This document shows positions 6,422-14,755 of a stretch of 21,729 bases of DNA, piece after piece. Every line of letters begins with the position of its first letter. Position 1 is the stretch's first letter. The notes beneath the pieces were generated by a model that was not told the origin of the DNA, ran no database searches, and saw only the letters and a list, made by a program, of their open reading frames with translations. Both the position numbers and the translations under genes were made by a program. This stretch comes from Segatella salivae DSM 15606 (GTDB taxonomy: Bacteria > Bacteroidota > Bacteroidia > Bacteroidales > Bacteroidaceae), in the NCBI RefSeq assembly GCF_000185845.1, contig NZ_GL629647.1, positions 1,237,735-1,259,463 on the forward strand, in the 5' to 3' direction.

Positions 6422-8503
6422 ATGAAAAAAACGATAATAAAACTCGCCTGTTTTCTTGTAGCAATGGCTGCTACATCATGTGCAAACGACGCTGAAAACA
6501 TTGATAACAGCGCGCAAGAAAAGTTAGTTTCAATGTCATTTCATGCGGTAGAATCACTCCAAAACAATGATGAAACAACTTCTTCTGCAAAGAAGCAGAC
6601 CACGCGTACAGCGCTATTGTCAGATTTCAGCACAGTAACTTGGCAACAAGGCGACAAAATCGGCATTGGCTATTTAGGTTCACCTGGCAAAAAGACCTAT
6701 CCATTTACAACGCCAACAACTGGGACTGATGTCAGATTCTGGGGGCAAGCAGCTGACAATAAGGCACCATATTTCATGATATATCCTTATCAAGAGGGAA
6801 ATCAAATAGCCTATAAGGGGGCTCAAAAAGCTGAATACACCTATGAATTTCCAAAGTACCAAACGGCTATAGAGGGCACCTTTGACCCAAAAGCAAACTT
6901 CTCAGTGGGCATCATTCCACGAGCACACAAACCTTTTGTGGCTTATAACCTTGGTGGACTCCTACGCTTTAAGTTCCACGGGGCAAGCAATGTAAAGAGT
7001 GTAAGGATTCTTGCGAGAGGACAAGAACTATTTGCAGGCACCGTAACTTCAACCGTAACTTTCAACAGTAATGGGACTATCAACAACGTTTCCACAAAGC
7101 CTATTGCTGGCAAAAGCACGGTTTTACTCATCTATACGCCTGAGTCTGGTGCGTCAATGGCCGAGAACACCGATTACTTTGTAGTACTTCCGGCAGTTAA
7201 AATCACTAAGGGGCTAACGCTGGCCTTTATCTTAGACAACGGGAAAGCAGTACAAGTGAAGTTCTCTAACACTATTGACATCAAGCGTGCACAATCATAT
7301 TCTTTGGGAGATATTGCGATAAATCCTGCCAAAGCGAAATTAGACGTGATAACAGATAAAGGATTAATTGAAGCCATTAAAAAAGTTAGCTCTGATGTAG
7401 AGCTTGAAGCTGACGGCTCATTAAACATTTATCAAGGATATAACCTTGACAGAATTCTTAAACTGAAAGGTGAACTTGATTTGAGTAATAATGATAAACT
7501 TACTTCATTAAACGGCTTACAATACTTCCAAAATATTACAAGCATAAAGTTATTCGGTAATCAAAATCTTGCTGGTAATATCGATTTTACGAAGTGTAAG
7601 CAGCTAACGGGTCAGATACTCATACAGAGTTGTCCATCAGTGCAAAGCATAAATGTTACTGGACTTGATATAAAACAGCTTGTAGCACGAAGCCTAAATG
7701 GCTTGGAACAAGTTACTATCAAAGGGAATAACAAACTTTCTTCTGTCACTTTAAATAATAATGGGGAATTAAAGTCTGTTGATGTAAGTAATTTGCCAGC
7801 ATTAGAAACACTGGCAACCTTCTATAGTGGGAAAATAACAACCATCAACACATCAAATTCTCCGAATCTAAAAGCAATTAATGCGACTTCAAATAGTAAT
7901 CTTACAAATATTGCAGGAATAGAAGATAACATTCTTCTTGAAAACTTCACTGCACCATATACAAAACTGAAGAAATTGGATTTTACCCACTATACCAAGC
8001 TAAAGGAGGTGAACATTATGTCTTCTTCGGTTGAAGAAATTAAAGGATTGGCTGATGCAGGAGCAAATTTAACGGCATTACAATTAGCACAGACCCACAT
8101 AAGTTCATTGGATGTGTCTCAGAATCCAAACCTAACTTCTATTGATTTATATGCAGTGCATGAACTCACAGCATTAGATGTAACACACAATCCAAAGTTA
8201 ACATCTCTACGCGCTCCGTTAACTTCAATCACAGAACTAAAGTTAACAAACAATCCTGAGCTTACAAGCTTAACGATATCCCATTGTAAATTGAAGAAGT
8301 TAGATATCACCTTACTTCCAAAATTAGAAAAGCTTTACGCCGGAAGTCAAAGTCCAAATGGTTTTCTTGCTAACATAGAGGTAACTATGACGGCTGCACA
8401 AAAGACAACACTCAACCAGGTTAGGCCATTCAAAGAAGGCGAAAATGATGACAAAGCCAAATATGAAGATACCAATAGTTGGGTAAAAGCTATTGTAAGA
8501 TAA
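6422..8503 (+). CDS. Fimbrillin-like / leucine-rich-repeat lipoprotein
   Basis: A 693-residue predicted surface lipoprotein. The signal peptide ends in AATSC with the lipidated cysteine at residue 20. Residues of about 60-300 resemble the fimbrillin-like domain of Bacteroidales (TRTALLSDFSTVTWQQGDKIG near 61-81, and a YFVVLPA strand). Residues of about 330-665 are leucine-rich repeats of 21-23 residues, with units such as LTSIDLYAVHELTALDVTHN and NPELTSLTISHCKLKKLDIT. Such proteins are usually exported and bind host or bacterial surface partners; that role is inference. A short non-repetitive tail ends at Arg693. It is transcribed with the 54-aa ORF and followed by a strong terminator. BspA-type LRRs are another possible name, but the repeat spacing looks closer to the internalin-like kind. 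Confidence 0.85.
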   Translation: MKKTIIKLACFLVAMAATSCANDAENIDNSAQEKLVSMSFHAVESLQNNDETTSSAKKQTTRTALLSDFSTVTWQQGDKIGIGYLGSPGKKTYPFTTPTTGTDVRFWGQAADNKAPYFMIYPYQEGNQIAYKGAQKAEYTYEFPKYQTAIEGTFDPKANFSVGIIPRAHKPFVAYNLGGLLRFKFHGASNVKSVRILARGQELFAGTVTSTVTFNSNGTINNVSTKPIAGKSTVLLIYTPESGASMAENTDYFVVLPAVKITKGLTLAFILDNGKAVQVKFSNTIDIKRAQSYSLGDIAINPAKAKLDVITDKGLIEAIKKVSSDVELEADGSLNIYQGYNLDRILKLKGELDLSNNDKLTSLNGLQYFQNITSIKLFGNQNLAGNIDFTKCKQLTGQILIQSCPSVQSINVTGLDIKQLVARSLNGLEQVTIKGNNKLSSVTLNNNGELKSVDVSNLPALETLATFYSGKITTINTSNSPNLKAINATSNSNLTNIAGIEDNILLENFTAPYTKLKKLDFTHYTKLKEVNIMSSSVEEIKGLADAGANLTALQLAQTHISSLDVSQNPNLTSIDLYAVHELTALDVTHNPKLTSLRAPLTSITELKLTNNPELTSLTISHCKLKKLDITLLPKLEKLYAGSQSPNGFLANIEVTMTAAQKTTLNQVRPFKEGENDDKAKYEDTNSWVKAIVR

Positions 8504-8541
8504 TTGAAATAAAAAAGACAATAAGGTCTAAGTTCATAAAT

Positions 8542-8581
8542 AAAAGACCCTAAGCATTTCTGTTTTTGCTTAGGGTCTTTT
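8542..8581. terminator. Bidirectional terminator after LRR gene and M23 gene
   Basis: Perfect 15-bp arms (8542-8556 and 8567-8581) with A-runs on one side and T-runs on the other. It serves the plus-strand LRR gene directly and can also stop the convergent minus-strand operon, whose last stop codon is at 8659. Confidence 0.9.
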
Positions 8582-8658
8582 CGTATTTAGACAATATGCA
8601 ATGCTATAAATCATAGACATTGTATTACACCTTATTATATATAGTACACAGAATATGC

Positions 8659-9819
8659 CTATTTATTTGCATAATAATTGCGTTCAGACTTCACCACTCC
8701 ACTCTTATGAAGCGTCAATGTAACTTGTTGAAGCGATTTATTTGCATGATCAAAGAGTACAGCGGGATTGAGACGGTGGCCTTGAAAGAATACTTCGAAG
8801 TGAAGATGTTCGGTTGTTGCGCGGCCTGTTCGTCCCGTTAGACCTATCACTTGCCCAGCTTTTACCCTATCTCCTACCTTCACAAGATTCTTTGATTGAT
8901 GGCTATAAAGCGTCTCAAAGCCATAGCGATGCTTGATGCGTATACAGTTTCCATAACCTGCAAAAGGGCTACTTCTAACAACAACTCCATCAAATGCCGC
9001 GAGAATCTGGTCGTTAGGCTTCGTCTTTATGTCTACACCCGGATGACGACGTGCCCCACCAAATGGACTGATGACATGACTTCCTGGTAATGGATAGGCC
9101 CAACGTTCTTTCTCAAAATCAGCAAGATTCAGCTTAAAAGAATTGGTATTCTCAAACGGATTCTCGGGATCAACATCATCGTTCTTGCTTTTCTTTTTCT
9201 CGTTTACATCGTTTCCACCTTTCAATGCCACATCAACATAACGACCATTCTTTGTGCAAAGCAAGGTCTTCTTACGAAGTTTGTGGCTCCGAAGCTCTAC
9301 AATCATCTCTGGATTAAAACGTCCTCCGTTCACCATAATAGAGAACTTACAGAAGGTTCGACTTCCTTCACCACCTACAATGGCTATAGACTGGCCGGCA
9401 TTCACCTTTTGTCCCACCTTAACTAAGTTCTGGGCGTTGTTCCCATAGACGGTTTCTAAGCCATTATCATGGCGAATTACTACAACGTTTCCAAAGCCAT
9501 TGACGTTGCGCGAAAGTCGAACTACACCGGCAAACATAGCCTTTATGACATCACCTTCTTTTGTTTTAATCTCTAAAGCCTGACTATTGTCTGTGAGTTC
9601 TGCCTTTCCAACAGGCAAGGGGAAAACGTAATCACCTGCTTTCAAGGTGCTCAAATCAATACTAAATGTATTTGAACGCGAGAAAAGTCCAGGTGTTGTA
9701 ATACTAATTTGCTGTTGTTCTGCAGCCGTAAATGTATCTTTTGCTGGAGTGAAAGCACTTGTCACAAAAGCAAAAGTGATAATCGGCGCAATGTACTTAA
9801 AATTGAGTTTCTTTGTCAT
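8659..9819 (-). CDS. M23 (LytM) peptidoglycan endopeptidase with a degenerate second LytM domain
   Basis: 386 residues with an N-terminal signal sequence (about 1-26). The C-terminal LytM domain (about 238-360) has the full zinc and catalytic set: His259 and Asp263 in RRHPGVDIK, His307 in YSHQ, and His338/His340 in EHLHFE. It should cut peptide cross-links of peptidoglycan in the periplasm. Residues of about 60-172 form a second copy of the same fold that lacks these ligands: Glu83 replaces Asp263, Asn127 replaces His307, and Phe156/Lys158 replace the HxH histidines. A charged linker rich in Lys, Asp and Asn (about 200-230) joins them. It is the last gene of the hpt-adk-obg-pgeF set, 57 bp after pgeF. 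The dead copy may hold, position or inhibit the active one. Confidence 0.92.
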   Translation of the reverse strand: MTKKLNFKYIAPIITFAFVTSAFTPAKDTFTAAEQQQISITTPGLFSRSNTFSIDLSTLKAGDYVFPLPVGKAELTDNSQALEIKTKEGDVIKAMFAGVVRLSRNVNGFGNVVVIRHDNGLETVYGNNAQNLVKVGQKVNAGQSIAIVGGEGSRTFCKFSIMVNGGRFNPEMIVELRSHKLRKKTLLCTKNGRYVDVALKGGNDVNEKKKSKNDDVDPENPFENTNSFKLNLADFEKERWAYPLPGSHVISPFGGARRHPGVDIKTKPNDQILAAFDGVVVRSSPFAGYGNCIRIKHRYGFETLYSHQSKNLVKVGDRVKAGQVIGLTGRTGRATTEHLHFEVFFQGHRLNPAVLFDHANKSLQQVTLTLHKSGVVKSERNYYANK

Positions 9820-9853
9820 AATCTATGTGTTATTCATCGTTATTACTATATTT

Positions 9854-9872
9854 AAGCCTTAATCTCAGGCTT
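9854..9872 (-). other. Small hairpin between pgeF and the M23 gene
   Basis: AAGCCT (9854-9859) pairs with AGGCTT (9867-9872). In the minus direction it follows the pgeF stop but has only a poor T-stretch after it, so read-through into the M23 gene is likely. Confidence 0.3.
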
Positions 9873-9876
9873 TTCC

Positions 9877-10659
9877 TTATTCTTTCAACATGATTCCAGA
9901 GAATATTCTACCAGAGTTAATGCCAAGACGACGCGCAGAAAAGAAATCGTTTACATGTGTAAAGGTGCACACATTAGACATTAATATATGTTCGCTTTGC
10001 AGGCCGACATGCAATAATTGCAGTCGATTACACGCACTTAAGTCTATATGCCACTTCTCATCATGCCGTGAAATGGCCGACATATCGAAGCCTTCCTCAC
10101 TGAAACGTGCATAGACTTCGTCACCTACCTCAAAGGCATCAAGAGAGATTCCAGGGCCAATAACTGCACGAAGTTTATCTGAACACGAGCCAAACACCTC
10201 TTGCATACGTTGTACTATCTTTTCAGTTATACGCTGCACTGTACCCCGCCACCCCGCATGTACAGCCGCAATAGCTCGATGTTCAGGGTCATAAAGAAGC
10301 ACAGGAATGCAGTCTGCCGTCGAAACGCCTATACAAACATTTGGTAATTTTGTAAGAATAGCATCATAGCCCTCGGTAGCTTGTCGTCGCCTTTCAGCTG
10401 AACACTGAAACCAAGCCTCATCAACAAGCAAGCAACGAGTATCGTGCACTTGATGAACCATCACGATATTATCGGGTGTAATGCCTAATTCGGTAGCAAG
10501 AAGTCTTCGATTTTCAACAACGTTATCGAAGTTATCACCGCAAAACTCATTGATATTAAAGGCACAAAAAGAACCTGTGCTTACTCCGCCACGACGCATA
10601 GAGCTGAATGCTCGAACGTCTTTCGCAAGATGATATTCATATAATTCAGGCACAATCAT
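9877..10659 (-). CDS. pgeF: Peptidoglycan editing factor PgeF (laccase-domain/YfiH family)
   Basis: 260 residues of the multicopper-oxidase-like laccase-domain family, now known as PgeF (YfiH) and related to human LACC1. Family members remove mis-incorporated L-Ser-containing muropeptide precursors or act on purine nucleosides. The metal/active-site triad is visible as His in MVHQVHD, Cys in STADCIP and His in AAVHAGWRG; the C-terminal CTFTHVNDFFSARR is also typical. Its ATG overlaps the obg stop by 4 bp (ATGA), so translational coupling is likely. The nearby M23 gene gives a second cell-wall function in the same operon. The original annotation as a polyphenol oxidase or laccase would be misleading. 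Confidence 0.92.
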   Translation of the reverse strand: MIVPELYEYHLAKDVRAFSSMRRGGVSTGSFCAFNINEFCGDNFDNVVENRRLLATELGITPDNIVMVHQVHDTRCLLVDEAWFQCSAERRRQATEGYDAILTKLPNVCIGVSTADCIPVLLYDPEHRAIAAVHAGWRGTVQRITEKIVQRMQEVFGSCSDKLRAVIGPGISLDAFEVGDEVYARFSEEGFDMSAISRHDEKWHIDLSACNRLQLLHVGLQSEHILMSNVCTFTHVNDFFSARRLGINSGRIFSGIMLKE

Positions 10660-11825
10660 AATGTGGTGTCGTCGTCATATTCAAAATCTTCGAGGTCTTC
10701 TACATTGTCATCATCTATAAATTCTATGTCATCTTCGTCTGCACCTTCAGCCAAAAGTTCTTCTGCAAAGACGCGCATATCCTTATCACGATGTACAAGT
10801 GTGTCCTCGGCGGTTATCTCTTGAAGCTTATTACTCTCGCTATTCAGTTCCTTCCAAAGCACATCTTTCAACTCACTTAGTCCCATTCCTGTTACCGAAG
10901 AGATAAAAACAACGGGCAAATCTTGCGGTAAAGTATCCTTTAAAAGGTCTATAAGCTCATCGTCAAGCAAGTCACTTTTCGTTACAGCCAGCACGCGATG
11001 CTTATCTAACATCTCGGGATTGAACTGACGAAGTTCATTGAGTAACACTTCATATTCCTTCTTAATATCATCTGTATCGCCAGGAACCATGAACAACAAC
11101 AATGAGTTGCGTTCAATATGACGTAGAAAGCGCAGTCCAAGACCTTTGCCCTCACTGGCTCCTTCAATGATTCCCGGAATGTCAGCCATTACAAATGACT
11201 TATGATCACGATAGCCCACAATGCCTAATGAGGGTTCAAGCGTCGTGAAAGGATAGTTAGCTATCTTCGGGCGTGCACTCGAAAGAGCAGACAACAACGT
11301 TGATTTTCCGGCATTAGGAAAGCCCACAAGGCCAATATCTGCAAGGAGTTTTAACTCCAAAATAACCGTCATCTCCTCCATAGGTTCACCTGGTTGAGCG
11401 TATCGAGGGGCTTGATTTGTGGCCGAACGGAACTGAAAGTTACCCAAACCTCCACGTCCTCCTTTCAACAAAAGCACCTCCTGTCCATCATAAGTAACGT
11501 CACAAACATACTTTCCTGTATCGGCATTATAGACTACAGTGCCACAAGGCACGTCGATATAAGTATCTTTTCCGTTAGTACCATGACACTTATCACGCCC
11601 TCCATTGCCACCATGTTCTGCATAGATATGACGCTGATACTTTAGATGAAGAAGTGTCCAGTAGTTGTGATTTCCCCTAAGATAGATACTACCTCCATGT
11701 CCTCCATCACCTCCATCGGGTCCACCATTAGGCTGATATTTTACATGTCGCAAGTGCATAGAACCTCTTCCACCCTTTCCTGAGCGGCAATATATCTTTA
11801 CGTAGTCAACGAAATTGGAATCCAT
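10656..11825 (-). CDS. obg: GTPase Obg (CgtA), ribosome assembly
   Basis: 389 residues of the Obg GTPase, which binds the 50S subunit during assembly and links growth to nucleotide state. The glycine-rich Obg fold occupies about 1-158 (many GG pairs such as GGPDGGDGGHGG and KGGRGGLGNF). The G domain follows: GFPNAGKS (168-175), the switch threonines in YPFTTLEP, DIPG (215-218), TKSD (282-285) and SS near 310. The C-terminal tail is strongly acidic (DEDDIEFIDDDNVEDLEDFEYDDD), as in other Bacteroidetes Obg proteins. It lies 139 bp after adk and overlaps pgeF by 4 bp. Confidence 0.97.
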   Translation of the reverse strand: MDSNFVDYVKIYCRSGKGGRGSMHLRHVKYQPNGGPDGGDGGHGGSIYLRGNHNYWTLLHLKYQRHIYAEHGGNGGRDKCHGTNGKDTYIDVPCGTVVYNADTGKYVCDVTYDGQEVLLLKGGRGGLGNFQFRSATNQAPRYAQPGEPMEEMTVILELKLLADIGLVGFPNAGKSTLLSALSSARPKIANYPFTTLEPSLGIVGYRDHKSFVMADIPGIIEGASEGKGLGLRFLRHIERNSLLLFMVPGDTDDIKKEYEVLLNELRQFNPEMLDKHRVLAVTKSDLLDDELIDLLKDTLPQDLPVVFISSVTGMGLSELKDVLWKELNSESNKLQEITAEDTLVHRDKDMRVFAEELLAEGADEDDIEFIDDDNVEDLEDFEYDDDTTL

Positions 11826-11887
11826 AACTCTAATATGAAGTAATAAATAAGGACTGAAAAATAGCGCCTTAATAGGCTTCTCTACTA

Positions 11888-11952
11888 TAAAATTAAAGTT
11901 TGAACCTTGATTTTAGAAGAAGAACATATTCTAAAATTAAAGTTCAAACCTT
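11888..11952. repeat. Pair of 21-bp direct repeats around a hairpin, adk-obg gap
   Basis: The 21-bp sequences at 11888-11908 and 11932-11952 are identical at 19 positions; they begin TAAAATTAAAGTT and end with ACCTT. Between and overlapping them TTTTAGAA (11911-11918) pairs with TTCTAAAA (11929-11936). The first copy contains GTTTGAACCTTGA, a string also present elsewhere in the window. Confidence 0.65.
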
Positions 11953-11964
11953 AACAAACAAAGC

Positions 11965-12537
11965 TTAAAGCGAATCGATAACCTCGCTAATACGAGCAAA
12001 GATGTCATCAACAGAGCCCAAACCCACTACATGATGGTGTGTGCCATCATTCTTATACCAGTCTATTAATGGTGCAGTCTGCGTATGATAAACATTGAGA
12101 CGCTTCTTAATGGTCCCTTCATTGTCATCGCTTCTACCGCTTTCTTTTCCACGATTGATAAGGCGTGCCATGAGTTCCTCTTCGGGAACAGACAACTCTA
12201 TCATTGCAGCTATCTTGTGACCACGCTCATTCAACATCTTCTTTAGCGCCTCAGCTTGCGGTGTAGTGCGTGGAAACCCATCGAAAATAACACCTTTATG
12301 GTCCTTACCAAAGCTATCATAAACGTGTGCAAGAATGTCAATCATCAGTGCATCGGGTATCAATTGACCATTATCAATGTAGCTCTTTGCGGTCTTACCA
12401 AGCTCAGTTCCGTTCTTAATTTCATTACGTAACACGTCGCCGGTAGATATATGTCCGAAGCCATACTCAGCTATCATCTTGTCACTTTGCGTTCCCTTTC
12501 CTGCGCCGGGAGCACCGAAAATTACAATATTCTTCAT
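11965..12537 (-). CDS. adk: Adenylate kinase
   Basis: 190 residues, the short-lid form, interconverting ATP + AMP and 2 ADP. The P-loop is GAPGAGKGT (8-16). The AMP-binding parts are ISTGDVLRNEI (31-41) and FDGFPRTTPQAEAL (about 84-97). The LID region is short and has no zinc cysteines. It is 38 bp after hpt in the same direction, a purine-nucleotide pairing that makes functional sense. Confidence 0.97.
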   Translation of the reverse strand: MKNIVIFGAPGAGKGTQSDKMIAEYGFGHISTGDVLRNEIKNGTELGKTAKSYIDNGQLIPDALMIDILAHVYDSFGKDHKGVIFDGFPRTTPQAEALKKMLNERGHKIAAMIELSVPEEELMARLINRGKESGRSDDNEGTIKKRLNVYHTQTAPLIDWYKNDGTHHHVVGLGSVDDIFARISEVIDSL

Positions 12538-12575
12538 TATTTCTTCTTTTATAAAATGATAAATTACTTTGTGAT

Positions 12576-13118
12576 TTATTTCTCTTCTACTATCGTATAG
12601 ATATCTCTTAGCTGACGACCTTGCTGATCATAGTCAAGACCATAACCCACTATGAAGTCATTTGGGATTTCCATTGCGACGTATTCTATATTTAATGGCA
12701 CCTTAAGTTTATCAGGTTTAACCAGTAAAGAGCATATATGTATCGACTCAGGATTACGCGTTCCAAGACTCTCTATCATTTGTTTCATCGTCAAACCTGT
12801 ATCGACAATATCCTCTACAATGACTACTGTTCGCCCTGCAAGGTCCTCGTTCAGTCCGATGACTTCTTTGATTTTACCTGTCGAAGTGGTGCCTTGATAA
12901 GAGGCAAGCTTTACAAATGAAATCTCACAAGGAATCGTAATGTTGCGCATTAAGTCGGCAGCAAAGATAAAAGAACCATTCAACACGGCCAAGAAAAGAG
13001 GATTTTTATCGGCCAAGTCCTTATTGATTTTCTCGGCTACAGCCTTTACACGCTGTTGGATTTCAGCCTCGGGGATAAACGTTTTGAACGTCAGATCCTT
13101 GATTTTAACAATACTCAT
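12576..13118 (-). CDS. hpt: Hypoxanthine phosphoribosyltransferase
   Basis: 180 residues of a type I phosphoribosyltransferase that salvages hypoxanthine (and often guanine) to IMP/GMP with PRPP. The PRPP loop is VVIVEDIVDTGLTMKQM with Glu102-Asp103 and Asp106-Thr107. LAVLNGSFIFAADL (43-56) is the family's first loop, and VGYGLDYDQQGRQLRDI near the C-terminus carries the purine-stacking and metal-binding residues. It is the first gene of the minus-strand operon and divergent from nnr across 104 bp. Confidence 0.96.
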   Translation of the reverse strand: MSIVKIKDLTFKTFIPEAEIQQRVKAVAEKINKDLADKNPLFLAVLNGSFIFAADLMRNITIPCEISFVKLASYQGTTSTGKIKEVIGLNEDLAGRTVVIVEDIVDTGLTMKQMIESLGTRNPESIHICSLLVKPDKLKVPLNIEYVAMEIPNDFIVGYGLDYDQQGRQLRDIYTIVEEK

Positions 13119-13143
13119 AAGTGCGAAATAAAATAATTTGTAG

Positions 13144-13151
13144 CAAAATTA
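13144..13151 (-). promoter_or_regulatory. Candidate -7 box (TAATTTTG) for the hpt operon
   Basis: The minus strand reads TAATTTTG, a match to TAnnTTTG, 26 bp upstream of the hpt ATG. A TTG lies at 13170-13168, closer than the usual -33 spacing. Confidence 0.5.
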
Positions 13152-13195
13152 CTAAAAATATGGGAAACAACATCCACCGATTAGCATTAATTTTG

Positions 13196-13203
13196 TATTT
13201 TTG
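13196..13203 (+). promoter_or_regulatory. Candidate -7 box (TATTTTTG) for nnr
   Basis: TATTTTTG matches TAnnTTTG and sits 19 bp upstream of the nnr ATG, giving a very short leader. No TTTG is seen at -33. Confidence 0.55.
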
Positions 13204-13222
13204 CAACACTATACAATAAGTC

Positions 13223-14740
13223 ATGAAGATATTCAACAGCGCTCAAATTCGAGAGTTAGATAAATATACTATAGAGCACGAACCTATTGCTTCACTTGAT
13301 TTAATGGAGCGTGCTGCAAAGGCAATTGCCCAAACCATCATGCAGAGATGGACCAAATCATCTCCCTTTGTGGTCTTTGCGGGACCAGGAAATAATGGAG
13401 GTGACGCGCTGGCTGTAGCGAGATTATTGGCTGAAGACGGCTATACTGTCAGCGTTTATTTGTTCAACATTCACAACCACCTTTCTAATGATTGTGCGAA
13501 GAACAAACAACGGCTCATTGATTGCAAGCGCATTAAGGATTTTAATGAGGTAATTGTCAACTTCGAACCACCCCGTTTGGACAACAACACCGTTGTCATT
13601 GACGGACTTTTCGGTAGCGGTCTCAACAAACCGCTGGCAGGTGGCTTCGCTTCTTTGGTCAAATACATCAACCAATGCAAATGTAAAGTTGTGAGTATTG
13701 ACTTGCCTTCTGGCCTAATGACCGAAGATAATACGTACAACATCCGCCAAAACATTGTTCGAGCTGACCTCACTCTAACGATACAACAACTCAAACTTAG
13801 TATGCTGATGGCTGATTGTCAACAGTATTTAGGTGAAGTTCGTGTGCTCGACATACGCCTATCACCCGATTGTATCGCTGCTACTGAGACGCCATATACC
13901 ATTCTCGAAGAGAACGATATACGCTGCCGACTACGCCACCGCAATGCTTTTGCACATAAAGGCAATATGGGGACGGCCTTAGTTATTGCCGGTTCGTATG
14001 GCATGGCAGGTGCAGCTGTTCTGACAACCAAGGCTTGTTTGCGTGCAGGTGTAGGCAAAGTCATCGTTCATACGCCTAAACGCAACTGCAATATCCTACA
14101 AACAAGCATCCCAGAGGCTGTGCTTCAGATTGACAAAGAGGAAACAATCTTCTCCGAACCTGTTGATACTGAGGACTACGAAGCTGTTGCAATGGGACCC
14201 GGTTTGGGGCAGAACGAAACCTCAGCCATAGCATTGATTGCCCAAATTCGACGCACACAATGTCCTATGGTGATTGATGCTGACGCACTAAATATATTAG
14301 GTGTGCACCGCGCTTGGATGCAACAACTGCCCGAAGGCATTGTCATGACACCACATGTTGCGGAATTTGACCGACTCGATGGAGCGATGGCGAATGGTTG
14401 TTACGACCGATTGACCAAGGCAATTGCCCTTGCTGAGAGCCTTCATGGCTACATTTTACTCAAAGGACACTACTCTGTTTTATGCACACCCGACGGCAAA
14501 GCATACTTCAATCCCACAGGAAATGCAGGCATGGCTACTGCCGGAAGTGGAGACGTATTGACTGGAATCATCACAGGACTATTGGCACAAGGCTACAACC
14601 AAAAAGACGCTTCACTCGTTGGAATGTATCTACATGGCCTCGCAGGTGACCTTGCTGCCCGCGACTTGGGACAGGAATGTCTCATTGCCAGCGACCTGAT
14701 TAAATACCTTCCAAAGGCATTTGAACGAATCAAAGATTAG
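13223..14740 (+). CDS. nnr: Bifunctional NAD(P)H-hydrate epimerase / dehydratase
   Basis: 505 residues combining both steps that repair hydrated NADH and NADPH. The N-terminal YjeF_N epimerase domain (about 1-210) has GPGNNGGDALAVARLL with the conserved Asn-Asn-Gly-Gly-Asp at 57-61 and SIDLPSG near 157-163. The C-terminal YjeF_C ADP/ATP-dependent dehydratase (about 220-500) shows the ribokinase-like fold motifs KGNMGTALVIAGS, MTPHVAEFDRL and NAGMATAGSGDVLTG with Gly-Ser-Gly-Asp at 441-444. Length matches the fused form found in most bacteria. The DUF4831 gene follows after 15 bp. Confidence 0.96.
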   Translation: MKIFNSAQIRELDKYTIEHEPIASLDLMERAAKAIAQTIMQRWTKSSPFVVFAGPGNNGGDALAVARLLAEDGYTVSVYLFNIHNHLSNDCAKNKQRLIDCKRIKDFNEVIVNFEPPRLDNNTVVIDGLFGSGLNKPLAGGFASLVKYINQCKCKVVSIDLPSGLMTEDNTYNIRQNIVRADLTLTIQQLKLSMLMADCQQYLGEVRVLDIRLSPDCIAATETPYTILEENDIRCRLRHRNAFAHKGNMGTALVIAGSYGMAGAAVLTTKACLRAGVGKVIVHTPKRNCNILQTSIPEAVLQIDKEETIFSEPVDTEDYEAVAMGPGLGQNETSAIALIAQIRRTQCPMVIDADALNILGVHRAWMQQLPEGIVMTPHVAEFDRLDGAMANGCYDRLTKAIALAESLHGYILLKGHYSVLCTPDGKAYFNPTGNAGMATAGSGDVLTGIITGLLAQGYNQKDASLVGMYLHGLAGDLAARDLGQECLIASDLIKYLPKAFERIKD

Positions 14741-14755
14741 AAATCTACATCGAAT

